Assembly: GCF_006494715.1 (NCBI RefSeq)
Contig: NZ_CP041151.1
Location: 930,001 to 994,000 of the forward strand
DNA from: Shewanella sp. SNU WT4
GTDB lineage: Bacteria; Pseudomonadota; Gammaproteobacteria; Enterobacterales; Shewanellaceae
DNA: 64,000 nt
Reading direction: 5' to 3'
Of this stretch, positions 49,499-59,213 are shown in pieces. How positions within the stretch are numbered: the first letter of the stretch is position 1; each line of letters begins with the position of its first letter. The notes under the pieces were generated by a model. The model ran no database searches, was not told the origin of the DNA, and was given only the letters and a program-made list of their open reading frames with translations. The translations under genes were made by a program, and so were the position numbers.

Positions 49499-50248
49499 TT
49501 ACTGGAAGGTATAGAGCAGATTAAAGGTGGTAATGGTATCTGTGGGCTTAGTGCCTTCTGGCACGCGCTCAGTGTATTTAACGTTGATACCTATCTTAAA
49601 TGCCCAGTCCTGAAACATGGTATTTTTATAGCCCATGTCCAAGGTCAAGGTATTGTTGTTTTCACCGGTTTCAGCGGTAAGATCGGCAGCCATGCTCGAA
49701 TACTCATGAAACCTTTGCTCAAATTTGGCGGCGGTACGTAAAATATAATCGCGCTCTGCCAGCACTTCGCCATCGCTACTATCCACGGCAAACGGCACGT
49801 TATAACGATAACCTGGGCCTATTTCTAAGCTCAATTTAGTGTTGCGTAAATCAACGGCATCAAAACCATAACCCGTCGATACTGTGACGATTTTGGTATA
49901 AGAGCCAAATTCATCCCAAGTAAAATCACCGCGGCCAAACACATAACCACCATCAAGCTTGTAGTTAGACTGCAGCTGAAAGTCATATTTCTCAGATTTA
50001 GTGACTTCATTTTCAGATGAAAAATAGCTTTTAAACACAGCGGTTTGGGTGGTGTTTACTGTGTCATATTCAAGTTTAGTGCGGCCATTAAAGCTAGCAG
50101 ATTCGGTATTGCCGGTATTGAGCTGAAATCCCGCCTCAACTTCGGCGGTAAAATCGCTCGGTGGCTCTTGGTAATCGGGCGGCACTAAGGCCAAAGCGTT
50201 ACTTGAAAAAAGGCCTAAAGCCAACAGCGTCTTAAATGTCTTAGGCAT
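49499..50248 (-). CDS. DUF481 outer-membrane protein
   Basis: A 249-residue beta-barrel-like protein with a signal peptide (TFKTLLALGLFSSNALA) and the DUF481/YdiY repeat pattern (AEVEAGFQLNTGNTESASFN, TAETGENNNTLTLDMGYKN, ending NLLYTF). It ends in FQ rather than F, with alternating strands throughout. These salt-induced outer-membrane proteins have no established function. It is a single gene, convergent with rlmB and divergent from rpsF. Confidence 0.85.
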   Translation of the reverse strand: MPKTFKTLLALGLFSSNALALVPPDYQEPPSDFTAEVEAGFQLNTGNTESASFNGRTKLEYDTVNTTQTAVFKSYFSSENEVTKSEKYDFQLQSNYKLDGGYVFGRGDFTWDEFGSYTKIVTVSTGYGFDAVDLRNTKLSLEIGPGYRYNVPFAVDSSDGEVLAERDYILRTAAKFEQRFHEYSSMAADLTAETGENNNTLTLDMGYKNTMFQDWAFKIGINVKYTERVPEGTKPTDTITTFNLLYTFQ

Positions 50249-50375
50249 GAATATTTTCTTATGGTGTGGTGGCTATGACCTTAGCTGCAAAGAGTTGCAA
50301 ACCTATTGATGATCATAATACCGATTAACTTCTGTGGGGCAAAGTAGCAAATTTAGATAGTTTGGCGATTAATGC

Positions 50376-50404
50376 TTGAGTTTATGGCAGGGTTTTTGTA
50401 CTAT
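50376..50404 (+). promoter_or_regulatory. Promoter of the rpsF operon
   Basis: TTGAGT (50376-50381) and TACTAT (50399-50404) are separated by 17 bases and precede rpsF by about 93 bases, which leaves room for the leader hairpin. Confidence 0.7.
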
Positions 50405-50439
50405 CGCGCTCCTTAATCAGTCACTATATTTCGTTCCTT

Positions 50440-50474
50440 GCCTCCAATTGGTCCGACTGAGCCAAAACCGAGGC
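50440..50474 (+). promoter_or_regulatory. S6:S18-binding leader hairpin of rpsF
   Basis: GCCTC (50440-50444) pairs with GAGGC (50470-50474), and TTGG with CCAA inside, closing a loop containing CCG (50453-50455). A CCG-bearing hairpin before rpsF is the known S6:S18 autoregulatory element, which mimics the 16S rRNA site of the complex. Structure and position agree; exact consensus match was not computed. Confidence 0.65.
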
Positions 50475-50497
50475 TACCTAACCGTAAGGAGCAATAA

Positions 50498-50893
50498 ATG
50501 CGTCATTACGAAATCGTATTTATGGTTCACCCAGATCAAAGTGAACAAGTACCAGGCATGATCGAGCGTTACACAGGTTTAATCACCGAAGCTAACGGCA
50601 AAATTGATCGTCTGGAAGATTGGGGCCGTCGTCAACTGGCTTACCCAATCCAAGACCTGCATAAAGCTCACTATGTTCTGATGAACGTAGAAGCAACTGC
50701 TGCAGTAATCGAAGAACTGGAAACTGCTTTCCGTTTCAACGACGCCGTTCTGCGTAGCATGGTAATGCGTACTAAAGCAGCCATCACTGAAGCTTCTCCA
50801 ATGTCTAAGGCCAGAGAAGAGCGCGACTCACGTCGTTCTTTCTCATCTGACCGTGACGAAGCTACTGAAAACGCTGAAGAATCTGCTGAGTAA
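50498..50893 (+). CDS. rpsF: 30S ribosomal protein S6
   Basis: A 131-residue S6 ([41 protein letters not shown]; acidic tail ENAEESAE). It binds 16S rRNA together with S18. AAGGAG stands eight bases before the ATG. It heads the rpsF-priB-rpsR-rplI operon. The acidic tail may carry glutamates added by RimK in relatives. Confidence 0.98.
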   Translation: MRHYEIVFMVHPDQSEQVPGMIERYTGLITEANGKIDRLEDWGRRQLAYPIQDLHKAHYVLMNVEATAAVIEELETAFRFNDAVLRSMVMRTKAAITEASPMSKAREERDSRRSFSSDRDEATENAEESAE

Positions 50894-50901
50894 GTTTATC
50901 T

Positions 50902-51207
50902 GTGTCACTGAATCATCTGTCTATGTCTGGGAGCATAGTGCGCTCAAGACAATTTGACAGTCCTGCTGGCATTAGCCATTGGGTGTTAACTCTGGAACAT
51001 AAGTCTCAGCGTTATCAAGCCGAAATGTTGCGCAATGTATATTGCCAGATACAGGTGATTTTAAGTGGAGAGCGCTTTTTAAGCGTCGCAGACAAACTAA
51101 AAGCCGGTGTGGAGATCGAGGTGCAGGGATTTATTAATCTGCAGCAAAGCCGAAACGGGCAAAACCGTTTGGTTCTCCATGCTGAAAATGTCGAATTGAA
51201 ATCTTAG
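50902..51207 (+). CDS. priB: Primosomal replication protein N (PriB)
   Basis: A 101-residue single-stranded-DNA-binding OB-fold protein (IVRSRQFDSPAGISHWVLTL; GVEIEVQGFINLQQSRNGQN). It helps PriA restart stalled forks. The reading frame starts with GTG at 50902; it stands between rpsF and rpsR as in E. coli. Confidence 0.94.
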   Translation: MSLNHLSMSGSIVRSRQFDSPAGISHWVLTLEHKSQRYQAEMLRNVYCQIQVILSGERFLSVADKLKAGVEIEVQGFINLQQSRNGQNRLVLHAENVELKS

Positions 51208-51444
<237 letters not shown>

Positions 51445-51482
51445 TCGGTATTGACTCCTAGTCATATTTAGAGGAATTGATA

Positions 51483-51935
51483 ATGAACGTTATTTTGCTT
51501 GATAAAATCGCGAACCTGGGCAACCTGGGTGACAAAGTTACTGTTAAAGCCGGTTATGCTCGTAACTACCTGCTGCCACAAGGCAAAGCAGTTGTAGCTA
51601 ACGCTGCTAACACTGAAGTTTTCGAAGCTCGCCGCGCCGAGCTGGAAGCTAAATTAGCTGCAGAATTAACTGCTGCTAACGAACGTGCTGAAAAGATCGT
51701 TGCCTTAGGAGCAGTTGTTATTGCTTCTAAAGCTGGCGATGAAGGTAAGCTGTTCGGTTCAGTTGGCAACCGTGATATCGCTGATGCAGTTACTGCTGCT
51801 GGCGTTGCTCTGGCTAAATCTGAAGTACGTCTGCCACTGGGCGCTCTGCGCAACACTGGCGACTTCGAAGTTGAAGTTCAGTTGCACACCGAAGTTAAGT
51901 CTGTTGTTAAAGTAACTGTTGTTGCAGAAGCTTAA
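51483..51935 (+). CDS. rplI: 50S ribosomal protein L9
   Basis: A 150-residue L9 with the N-terminal RNA-binding domain ([19 protein letters not shown]), a long connecting helix and the C-terminal domain. The TTG at 51477 is in frame, but the conserved start is ATG 51483, preceded by AGAGGAATTGATA. It ends the operon before a strong terminator. Confidence 0.98.
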   Translation: MNVILLDKIANLGNLGDKVTVKAGYARNYLLPQGKAVVANAANTEVFEARRAELEAKLAAELTAANERAEKIVALGAVVIASKAGDEGKLFGSVGNRDIADAVTAAGVALAKSEVRLPLGALRNTGDFEVEVQLHTEVKSVVKVTVVAEA

Positions 51936-51950
51936 TTAACACCGACGAAT

Positions 51951-51980
51951 AAAAACACCGCTGCGGCGGTGTTTTTTTTT
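51951..51980 (+). terminator. Terminator of the rpsF operon
   Basis: AAAAACACCGC and GCGGTGTTTTT pair closely around a three- to four-base loop, with a run of nine to ten T, 16 bases after the rplI stop. Confidence 0.94.
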
Positions 51981-52051
51981 GCCTATTTTTTGTGGATGTA
52001 CTCCATGCTTAGGCATAAATGTTTGCTAAGCATAGCGTCGTGGCACAGGCT

Positions 52052-52145
52052 TTACTCAGTTACTCAGTTACTCAGTTACTCAGTTACTCAGTTACTCAGT
52101 TACTCAGTTACTCAGTTACTCAGTTACTCAGTTACTCAGTTACTC
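52052..52145. repeat. Tandem array of an 8-bp repeat, 11.75 copies
   Basis: TTACTCAG is repeated 11 times without any mismatch, then a partial TTACTC. It lies between the rpsF-operon terminator and the stop codon of the S46 peptidase gene (52160), outside both genes. Perfect identity of all copies points to recent or continuing slippage. Confidence 0.95.
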
Positions 52146-52159
52146 TCTGCATTATTTGG

Positions 52160-54349
52160 CTAATCCCTTGCTATTGTAAGTTCCGCCAATAAGTTCTGCG
52201 CGTTATCCACCTTATCCATCATCCATAAGATGTAGCGAATATCCACATGTACGGCGCGGGTTATGGTTGGATTAAAGAACCAATCCTTAGTGATGGCTTC
52301 ATAAGTGGAATCAAAATTTAATCCTACTAATTGGCCTTGACCGTTAAATACTGGGGATCCTGAGTTGCCACCGGTAGTATCCACGCTGGAGAGGAAATTC
52401 ACTGGCACTGAGTTAAATTGCTCAGGGGTTGCAGCGCATGACACGAGTCGACACAACCAGCCGCGTGGGTCTTGATAAACACTCGTCACCTTATGCTGAC
52501 CAAGATTGCCGGCATTAATGGCATTCAGTAATTTGTCTGGGGCATTAAATGGTGATTCTCCAGTGTGCTTGGCCTTAATGCCTTCAAGACGAGTAAAAGG
52601 CTGCTTATACAGGCCGTCAGCCGATTGATAGCCATCGACACTGCCATAGCTAATTCTTAAGGTACCGTTGGCATCAGGGTACACGGGCCAGTCGTTAGCG
52701 CGGTAATAATCAATAATGGCTTGCATGACGGCAGGGCGAGCCATAGTAAGCTCACCGACTAACTCTTTGGTTTTTTGCTCGTTTGCCATGTTGCTTGGGT
52801 ATAAGGCGACCGCTAGACGAATGAAAGGATCGCGACTGGCTTCAAATTCACTGGCGGATTTTTCCATCCAGCCTAAGCGCTGCTCTTTATTGGTTAAGCG
52901 GGTTTCTGCATACATAGCGTCAAGCTTGGCATTGAGGGCATCAGCATCGACATTAAGCCACTTATCGAGCGCCTCGACTCGATTCGTTTGGCCGATATAA
53001 GCGTTAATGTCTTGCCGCCACAAATCTTTATCAACTTCGCTAATAAAGCGTGAATCTAAACGCGCTAAGGCGGCACTAAACTGCTTTCTATCGCGCTCTT
53101 GATAGCCAGTTTCTCGCTCAATATCGCTCTTTTGCTGCTCCTTGGCCCAGCGATAGAGTTGATTAGCAGCGCTTAACAGGGCGCTTGACTGGGCGTTATC
53201 GAAATAAAATTGCGTTTGAATTTGTTGCTGCTGTTTGCTCAGTAAAGTTTCTAAGCGCTTGCTGACATCTCTATTGGCAGCTTGCTTACTGAGCCAAGCA
53301 TCAAAGCCTGCTTGTTGCTGGCCTTTAATGCTAATGATATCAGTGGCCTTAAAGCCATCGAGTAAGCCATTAAGCTTTTTCATGCGATTGGCATTACCGG
53401 CTAAAGTGCTGGCGTAGGCGATTTTGATGGCTTGGTCTTGCTCACCCATAGCCGTAATAGTGTCAATTTGGCGCTGAAAGCGCGCCGCTTGCGCTGGATA
53501 TTGCCAGTCTTTAGCAAACAGCAATTCAGAGGTTAAGCGATAACGACTGGTGGCACCTGGATAGCCTGCCACAAACACACCATCACCCGCGTTCACGCCA
53601 TTGGCATTAATAGCTAAATAGCTCTTAGGCTGATAGGGCACGTTATCGGGATGAAATGCCGCAGGGCTGCCATCTTTAGCGACATAAGCGCGCAGAAAAG
53701 TAAAGTCGCCGCTATGGCGTGGGTATTCGTAGTTATCAATGTCGCCACCAAAACTGCCAACACTTTCAGGCGGCGCGTACACTAAGCGCACGTCGCGTAA
53801 AATTAACTGTTTGATGAGGTAGTATTCCAAGCCATTGTGAAAGCTACGTACTGAGCATTGATAGTTCTTATCGACTTCGCAGTCCTTGATTAAGGCTTTC
53901 TTGTTGGCTTCTATGGCCTCATAGCGCGCTAAAGCTTGTTCGCTGACATTGTTAAGTACAGCAGTCGTGACATTATCCACCGCCTCGGTAATAAACAGCT
54001 GCTCATTAGGGCCGGCACTAAGTTCTTCATTTAATTGATTTGCCAGGAAGCCTTTGGCGAGATAATTGTGTTCTTTTTTACTGTTATATTGAATGGCGCC
54101 GTGGGCACAATGATGATTGGTGACAACTAGCCCTTGGGGCGAAACAAAACTGGCGGTACAATAGCCGAGGCTGACAACGGCATTCATAGGATGCTGAGTG
54201 AGGTCGGCTAATTGGTCGGCACTTATGTTGATGCCTGAGGCGACTAATTTATCGCTAATGCTTGGCATTTGATGAGGTTGCCATTGGCCTTCATCAGCCA
54301 TAGCGGCGGTTGAAACCGCCACCATAGCTGCAATCAAAGTGATGCGCAT
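52160..54349 (-). CDS. S46 family dipeptidyl peptidase, DPP11 type
   Basis: A 729-residue periplasmic peptidase removing dipeptides from peptide N termini. It has a signal peptide (MRITLIAAMVAVSTAAMA). The triad His is in VVTNHHCAHG (~73-82), an Asp region is around GGDIDNYEYPRH, and the Ser is in TGGNSGSPVFNG near residue 650. Eighteen residues after that serine stands Ser (in LNFDS). In this family Gly at that position marks DPP7 and Arg or Ser marks the Asp/Glu-preferring DPP11, so DPP11 specificity is likely. The gene is alone and points toward the tandem repeat. Confidence 0.9.
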   Translation of the reverse strand: MRITLIAAMVAVSTAAMADEGQWQPHQMPSISDKLVASGINISADQLADLTQHPMNAVVSLGYCTASFVSPQGLVVTNHHCAHGAIQYNSKKEHNYLAKGFLANQLNEELSAGPNEQLFITEAVDNVTTAVLNNVSEQALARYEAIEANKKALIKDCEVDKNYQCSVRSFHNGLEYYLIKQLILRDVRLVYAPPESVGSFGGDIDNYEYPRHSGDFTFLRAYVAKDGSPAAFHPDNVPYQPKSYLAINANGVNAGDGVFVAGYPGATSRYRLTSELLFAKDWQYPAQAARFQRQIDTITAMGEQDQAIKIAYASTLAGNANRMKKLNGLLDGFKATDIISIKGQQQAGFDAWLSKQAANRDVSKRLETLLSKQQQQIQTQFYFDNAQSSALLSAANQLYRWAKEQQKSDIERETGYQERDRKQFSAALARLDSRFISEVDKDLWRQDINAYIGQTNRVEALDKWLNVDADALNAKLDAMYAETRLTNKEQRLGWMEKSASEFEASRDPFIRLAVALYPSNMANEQKTKELVGELTMARPAVMQAIIDYYRANDWPVYPDANGTLRISYGSVDGYQSADGLYKQPFTRLEGIKAKHTGESPFNAPDKLLNAINAGNLGQHKVTSVYQDPRGWLCRLVSCAATPEQFNSVPVNFLSSVDTTGGNSGSPVFNGQGQLVGLNFDSTYEAITKDWFFNPTITRAVHVDIRYILWMMDKVDNAQNLLAELTIARD

Positions 54350-54546
54350 GTCTTTTCCTTATTGTTATCTTTATGTCCTTCACAGTTAACACTAGGCATC
54401 TTGAGTTATTAGGGATAACTCGAGGACGCAAAGCGCAGAATGCGGCAGGGTAAACGGGTTAAATTTGGAGTGTTACGGTAAATATTCCGTAAAAACGCTG
54501 CAATGTTATAACATATTTTGAACACTCATTGTAATTGGGAGCGTGA

Positions 54547-55953
54547 ATGTCACAGCAAACTGCCTTTAAGCCCAAGGGAAAGCCAAGAGATGCTCAGCTT
54601 GATGCTTTAAAGTTACCACCGCATTCGTTGGAAGCGGAACAATCGGTACTGGGTGGCTTGATGCTGGATTCTGAGGCTTGGGATAAAGTGGCTGAAGCCG
54701 TATCTCGAGACGATTTTTACTCGCGAGCTCATAAGCTTATTTTTACCGCCATGCAGTCATTGACTGATGCCGGTCACCCGATTGACTTAGTGACTGTGTC
54801 TGAGGGGCTAGAAGTTGAAAGCTTGCTGGATGATGCGGGCGGCTTTGCCTATTTAGCTGAAATCGCCAAAAATACCCCAAGTACGGGTAACATACTATCG
54901 TACGCCTCTATTGTGCGTGAGCGTGCGGTTGTGCGCGATATGATCCGTGTTGCCAACGAAATTGCCGATGCGGGTTATCACCCTGAAGGTCGCGATTCCA
55001 GTGCTTTGCTAGATTTCGCCGAAACCAAAGTATTTAAAATTGCCGAATCGCGCACCAATGCCAACGAAGGCCCTGAGGATATTAAAAGTATTCTGGCCAA
55101 AACCGTCGATAAGATTGAGAAACTCTACAATAACCCGCACGAAGGGGTGACTGGGGTTTCTAGTGGTTTTGGTGATTTAGATAAAATGACCACAGGTTTT
55201 CAGGGCGGCGATTTAGTGATTGTGGCGGCGCGTCCGTCCATGGGTAAAACTACTTTTGCCATGAACTTGTGTGAGCAAGCGGCTATGCATGAAGATAAGC
55301 CCGTGCTTATTTTCAGTCTTGAGATGCCGTCAGAACAGATCATGATGCGTATGCTGGCCTCTATTGGCCGCGTCGATCAAACCAAAATTCGTACTGGTCA
55401 GTTGGATGACGAGGATTGGGCGCGAGTATCATCGACTATGGGGATCATGCTAGAACAAGGCAAGATGTACATAGATGATAGCTCAGGCTTAACCCCAACC
55501 GAACTTCGCAGCCGCGCTCGGCGGGTTGCGCGTGATTGGGGCGGGTTATCGATGATCATGGTCGACTACTTGCAGTTAATGAAAGTGCCGTCATTAGCTG
55601 AGAATCGTACCCTAGAAATTGCTGAAATTTCACGCTCCCTTAAAGCTTTGGCCAAAGAGCTCGATATTCCTGTGATTGCACTGTCGCAGTTAAACCGCTC
55701 CCTTGAGCAGCGTGCCGATAAGCGTCCGATTAACTCTGACTTGCGTGAATCAGGCTCTATCGAGCAGGACGCTGATTTAATTATGTTTATTTATCGCGAC
55801 GAAGTGTATAACAATGACTCTACTGATAAAGGCACCGCTGAGATTATTATTGGTAAGCAGCGTAACGGCCCCATTGGACGCGTACGTTTAACTTTCCAAG
55901 GTCAATATTCCCGTTTCGATAACTATGCAGGACCGCAGTTCGAAGAGGACTAA
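54547..55953 (+). CDS. dnaB: Replicative DNA helicase DnaB
   Basis: A 468-residue hexameric helicase with an N-terminal primase-binding domain (PPHSLEAEQSVLGGLMLD), linker helix, and RecA-like domain with Walker A ARPSMGKTTFAMNLC (~230-244), Walker B IMVDYLQLM and the arginine-finger region. It unwinds DNA at the fork. No intein is present. alr follows after 26 bases. Confidence 0.97.
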   Translation: MSQQTAFKPKGKPRDAQLDALKLPPHSLEAEQSVLGGLMLDSEAWDKVAEAVSRDDFYSRAHKLIFTAMQSLTDAGHPIDLVTVSEGLEVESLLDDAGGFAYLAEIAKNTPSTGNILSYASIVRERAVVRDMIRVANEIADAGYHPEGRDSSALLDFAETKVFKIAESRTNANEGPEDIKSILAKTVDKIEKLYNNPHEGVTGVSSGFGDLDKMTTGFQGGDLVIVAARPSMGKTTFAMNLCEQAAMHEDKPVLIFSLEMPSEQIMMRMLASIGRVDQTKIRTGQLDDEDWARVSSTMGIMLEQGKMYIDDSSGLTPTELRSRARRVARDWGGLSMIMVDYLQLMKVPSLAENRTLEIAEISRSLKALAKELDIPVIALSQLNRSLEQRADKRPINSDLRESGSIEQDADLIMFIYRDEVYNNDSTDKGTAEIIIGKQRNGPIGRVRLTFQGQYSRFDNYAGPQFEED

Positions 55954-55979
55954 GGCCTGAACACTAACAAGGTTGATTT

Positions 55980-57059
55980 TTGAAACCCTTTCCTAGAGCT
56001 GAAATCAGTGTCAGCGCGCTGCAGCATAACCTTGCGCAATTAAAATTAGTGGCTCCCACTAGCCGAATTATGGCAGTGGTGAAGGCCAATGCTTATGGTC
56101 ACGGTTTACTGCCTGTGGCCCGAACCTTAGATGGCGTGGCTGATGGTTTTGGCCTCGCGCGCCTTGAAGAAGCCCTGAAGTTACGCCATGGGCTAATAAC
56201 AAGTAAGTTGCTGCTGCTGGAAGGTTTTTTCAGAGCAGAAGATCTGCCCTTGTTAGTGCTGCATGATATCGACACAGTCGTGCATCATGAATCCCAGCTT
56301 GAGATGTTAGAACAAGCGCAATTAGCTAAACCTGTGACTGTGTGGCTGAAGATAGACAGCGGCATGCACAGATTAGGTTTTACTGCGGCGCAATTTGAAG
56401 CTGTGTATCAGCGTTTGCTCGCTTGCCAAAACGTGGCTAAACCTGTGCACTTGATTACTCATTTTGCCTGCGCCGATGAGCCTGATAATCCGTTTACGCT
56501 GGCGCAATACGATCAATTTTGCGAATTAACCCAAGCCCTTGATGGTGACCGCTCGCTTGCAAACTCAGCCGGTGCCTTGTATTGGCCGCAAACTCAGCGA
56601 GATTGGATTCGCCCTGGCATAGCCATGTATGGCGTGTCACCTGTGACTGGTGATGTCGGCAGTAATCATGGTTTAGTGGCGGCGATGGAATTGAAATCAC
56701 GCTTAATTGCTATTCGTGACCATAAGGCTGGTGATTCAGTGGGTTATGGTGCTTATTGGCGCGCGCCGCAAGATACTCGTCTTGGGGTCGTGGCTATTGG
56801 TTATGGCGATGGTTATCCGCGTAATGCGCCATCTGGCACCCCAGTGTGGATTAATGGCCGGCGGGTACCGATTGTTGGGCGCGTCTCTATGGATATGCTT
56901 ACCGTCGATTTAGGGCCAGCATCGAGCGATAACGTCGGTGATGATGTCTTATTGTGGGGACAAGCTTTACCCGTAGAAGAAGTCGCTGAGCATATTGGTA
57001 CCATAGCTTATGAGCTAGTGACTAAGTTAACGCCGCGAGTCAGTTTGTTCTTTGAGTAA
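55980..57059 (+). CDS. alr: Alanine racemase
   Basis: A 359-residue PLP enzyme making D-alanine for peptidoglycan. The PLP lysine is in [10 protein letters not shown] (~Lys35), the catalytic tyrosine is in GYGAYWRAP (~253-261), and GYGDGYPRN follows. It starts with TTG at 55980, with AAGG at 55969-55972; no ATG fits near the conserved N terminus. It is placed after dnaB as in E. coli. Confidence 0.95.
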   Translation: MKPFPRAEISVSALQHNLAQLKLVAPTSRIMAVVKANAYGHGLLPVARTLDGVADGFGLARLEEALKLRHGLITSKLLLLEGFFRAEDLPLLVLHDIDTVVHHESQLEMLEQAQLAKPVTVWLKIDSGMHRLGFTAAQFEAVYQRLLACQNVAKPVHLITHFACADEPDNPFTLAQYDQFCELTQALDGDRSLANSAGALYWPQTQRDWIRPGIAMYGVSPVTGDVGSNHGLVAAMELKSRLIAIRDHKAGDSVGYGAYWRAPQDTRLGVVAIGYGDGYPRNAPSGTPVWINGRRVPIVGRVSMDMLTVDLGPASSDNVGDDVLLWGQALPVEEVAEHIGTIAYELVTKLTPRVSLFFE

Positions 57060-57077
57060 TCCGTCTGCTTTGACATT

Positions 57078-57100
57078 AAACGGCGCCTAGCGCCGTTTTT
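57078..57100 (+). terminator. Terminator after alr
   Basis: AAACGGCGC and GCGCCGTTTTT pair tightly around CTA and are followed by T residues, 19 bases after the alr stop. Confidence 0.85.
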
Positions 57101-57132
57101 GCTTATGCGTCGCCATCTTGTTAGGAATTGCC

Positions 57133-58392
57133 TTGAAGTCTTCTTATAAAACCATCTTTGCTAGTGTTAGCTTGTGTTTATTAACGGCTACTGCTGCGCC
57201 TGTACTGGCGCAAACTGGATTAGCTCAAGCACAATTAGATCAAACACAATTAGAACAAGCCGCTGCTACCAATGCTAAGTCACCCCCTGAATTTGCGGCT
57301 GTGCCTTTTGTGTTTTCTAGTGAAAATCTCAGTACCGCCTTTGGTGGTGCTGGCGTGATTAAGCATGCTGGGCAAGTGCAAGCGAGTATTTTTGGCATCG
57401 GCCTTTATTCAAGTAATGACAGTTATGTTACTTATCTTTCAGCCAATAATTATCAGTTGCCAGGGCTTGAGCAATGGCTCTTTAGCGCAGAAACCTATCA
57501 AGCGCATTTTACGGAAGGCGTGTATTACTTACCTGATAATAAAGGGCAAGAACAGCGTGCAATCACTACAGGGGATGAATCCTTTACTAAGCTGCATGCC
57601 CGCTATGTATTACCTATAGGTCATGGCATTCATGGCGCGGCGCCAAGCATGTTGCCGCAAACGGATATTAGTTGGGACCCAAGAGTCTCTGGGGTATCTA
57701 GCGTTAAGTTAACCGCCTTTACGCGGGCGCAGCAGCTTGGCATAGAGTCTATGATTCCAGAGCGTACGCAAGGGGCTGAGTTACTCCTTAATTGGGATAA
57801 TCGTGACCAAGCGAATAACAGTACACAAGGTGGTGAAACCAGTTTTACTCTGCGCCATGGCTTTGAAGGTAGAGACGCACCGTCATGGACCACGTGGGAG
57901 CTTGAGCAATCGGCCTTTTTTTCACTGAGTAGCAATGAGTTATTTCGCCAGCAAGTGATGGCGCTGAATTTGTATCTGGCCGATACCCCGAGCTGGAATG
58001 ACACCGATAACCAAGGTCAAGCTCATCGACCGCCCTATTACGCTGGCATTGGTTTAGGCGGCTTTGATCGCCTGCGCGGTTATTCCGCTAAGCGTTTCAG
58101 CGGCCGCAGCGCCTTACTTTATAGTATGGAGTATCGGGTGCAACCCCATTGGCAACCATTGCAACACTGGCCTGTGTTTGAGTGGTATCAAGTGCCTTGG
58201 TGGCAATGGGTTGCGTTTGCAGAAGCGGGGCAAGTCAGCGATGAGTTTTCAGCGGCAAGTTTGCATCAAGACATGCACTGGACCCTAGGCACAGGTGTAC
58301 GCTTTGAAGTGGAAAGCATAGTCGTGCGTGCTGAAATCGCGAAAAGCCAAGAAAGTACGCAATTCTGGGTGATGGTTAGTCAGCCGTTTTAA
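57133..58392 (+). CDS. Omp85-like outer-membrane barrel protein without POTRA domains
   Basis: A 419-residue protein with a signal peptide (FASVSLCLLTATAAPVLAQ). The C-terminal half shows the Omp85/BamA surface-antigen pattern: GGFDRLRGYSAKRFSGRSAL with the L6-type RGY motif, LYSMEYRVQPHW and a final strand ending in Phe (VMVSQPF). No POTRA repeats are visible: the ~40 residues after the signal are glutamine/alanine-rich, then barrel strands begin. The start is TTG at 57133, with AGGA at 57123-57126. Function is unknown. The gene overlaps the cheX stop tail-to-tail by four bases. Confidence 0.78.
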   Translation: MKSSYKTIFASVSLCLLTATAAPVLAQTGLAQAQLDQTQLEQAAATNAKSPPEFAAVPFVFSSENLSTAFGGAGVIKHAGQVQASIFGIGLYSSNDSYVTYLSANNYQLPGLEQWLFSAETYQAHFTEGVYYLPDNKGQEQRAITTGDESFTKLHARYVLPIGHGIHGAAPSMLPQTDISWDPRVSGVSSVKLTAFTRAQQLGIESMIPERTQGAELLLNWDNRDQANNSTQGGETSFTLRHGFEGRDAPSWTTWELEQSAFFSLSSNELFRQQVMALNLYLADTPSWNDTDNQGQAHRPPYYAGIGLGGFDRLRGYSAKRFSGRSALLYSMEYRVQPHWQPLQHWPVFEWYQVPWWQWVAFAEAGQVSDEFSAASLHQDMHWTLGTGVRFEVESIVVRAEIAKSQESTQFWVMVSQPF

Positions 58393-58859
58393 CCATTTTC
58401 TTGGAAACAAATTTCGACGAAAGCTTTGCCATTGAGGCTAGTGAAGGGCAGGATAATTTTCTTGCCATGAGCTTGATGGGAAATATGATGCTCTTTACCG
58501 GCCACCACCATAGGGGTGGCCATTTCAAACTGATAGCCTTTCTCGCCTAAAATCCTTTTGGCGCCGCCGCACACCATGTTAGTAATTTCACCGACCATAT
58601 CTGTTACTTCATCATTGATATGGTCGGGGCACTCCCCCAGCATGTTGTGCATTATCTTAAGGGCTAAGCCTTTTTCAAAGGTTATGGATAGCGAGCCTTT
58701 TACTTGTGGGCTAATCATGCCAATCAGCCCAGACACATCACCAAGGGCTATCTCATCTTGCTTGATTCGCGGCCGGCCAGCCGACAGCTCAATGGTGGCC
58801 ATAGTGCTTATCACGTTCAAGAATGACTCAAGAAACGGATTGATGTATTTAACTTCCAT
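58389..58859 (-). CDS. cheX: Chemotaxis phosphatase CheX
   Basis: A 156-residue CheC/CheX-family protein. The catalytic helix shows MVGEITNMVCGGAK (~85-98) with the Glu and Asn that remove phosphate from CheY-P. The frame is compact and starts at 58859; a short basic/polar N terminus (MEVKYINPFLESFLNVI) is typical. It dampens the flagellar response and fits the chemoreceptor and MotX genes elsewhere in this window. It lies just before the dusA region. Confidence 0.9.
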   Translation of the reverse strand: MEVKYINPFLESFLNVISTMATIELSAGRPRIKQDEIALGDVSGLIGMISPQVKGSLSITFEKGLALKIMHNMLGECPDHINDEVTDMVGEITNMVCGGAKRILGEKGYQFEMATPMVVAGKEHHISHQAHGKKIILPFTSLNGKAFVEICFQENG

Positions 58860-59213
58860 GTAGTTACCCTCACGATATCATTAGGCCTAAGCATAGAAGA
58901 TAAATCGCCATTGAAAGTGAAACTTAGCGAAATTTTAGCGCGGGTGTGACTTCAAAATAGCCGTTAAAACCATAACAAATTAAGCCTGAACATGTGACTT
59001 AGCTGACGGGGAGTGAGTCTGCAACCACAGAGTTTTTCATCATCTGGCCAAGTTTTAGTGGTGTTATCCACTCAATGACTAACTCTTTGTGAGGGTAAAA
59101 GCAGGAATCATGCTTAACCATTAAGCGAAAATTCTTAAAAAGATCTCAAAATAATTTAAAATATGCGGCTATTAGTGGTCGTGGCTCGTTTTAAATTAAA
59201 TGGTTGGTATTAA
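58860..59213. other. Intergenic region between cheX and dusA start
   Basis: Divergent promoters of cheX (minus) and dusA (plus) should lie here. The stretch 59100-59200 is A/T-rich. No additional gene is supported. Confidence 0.45.

Noticed and set aside
51969-52163. A 64-codon open frame through the 8-bp repeat (YSVTQLLS repeats)
   Set aside because: It arises from the repeat itself, has no ribosome site and overlaps a terminator and the end of another gene.
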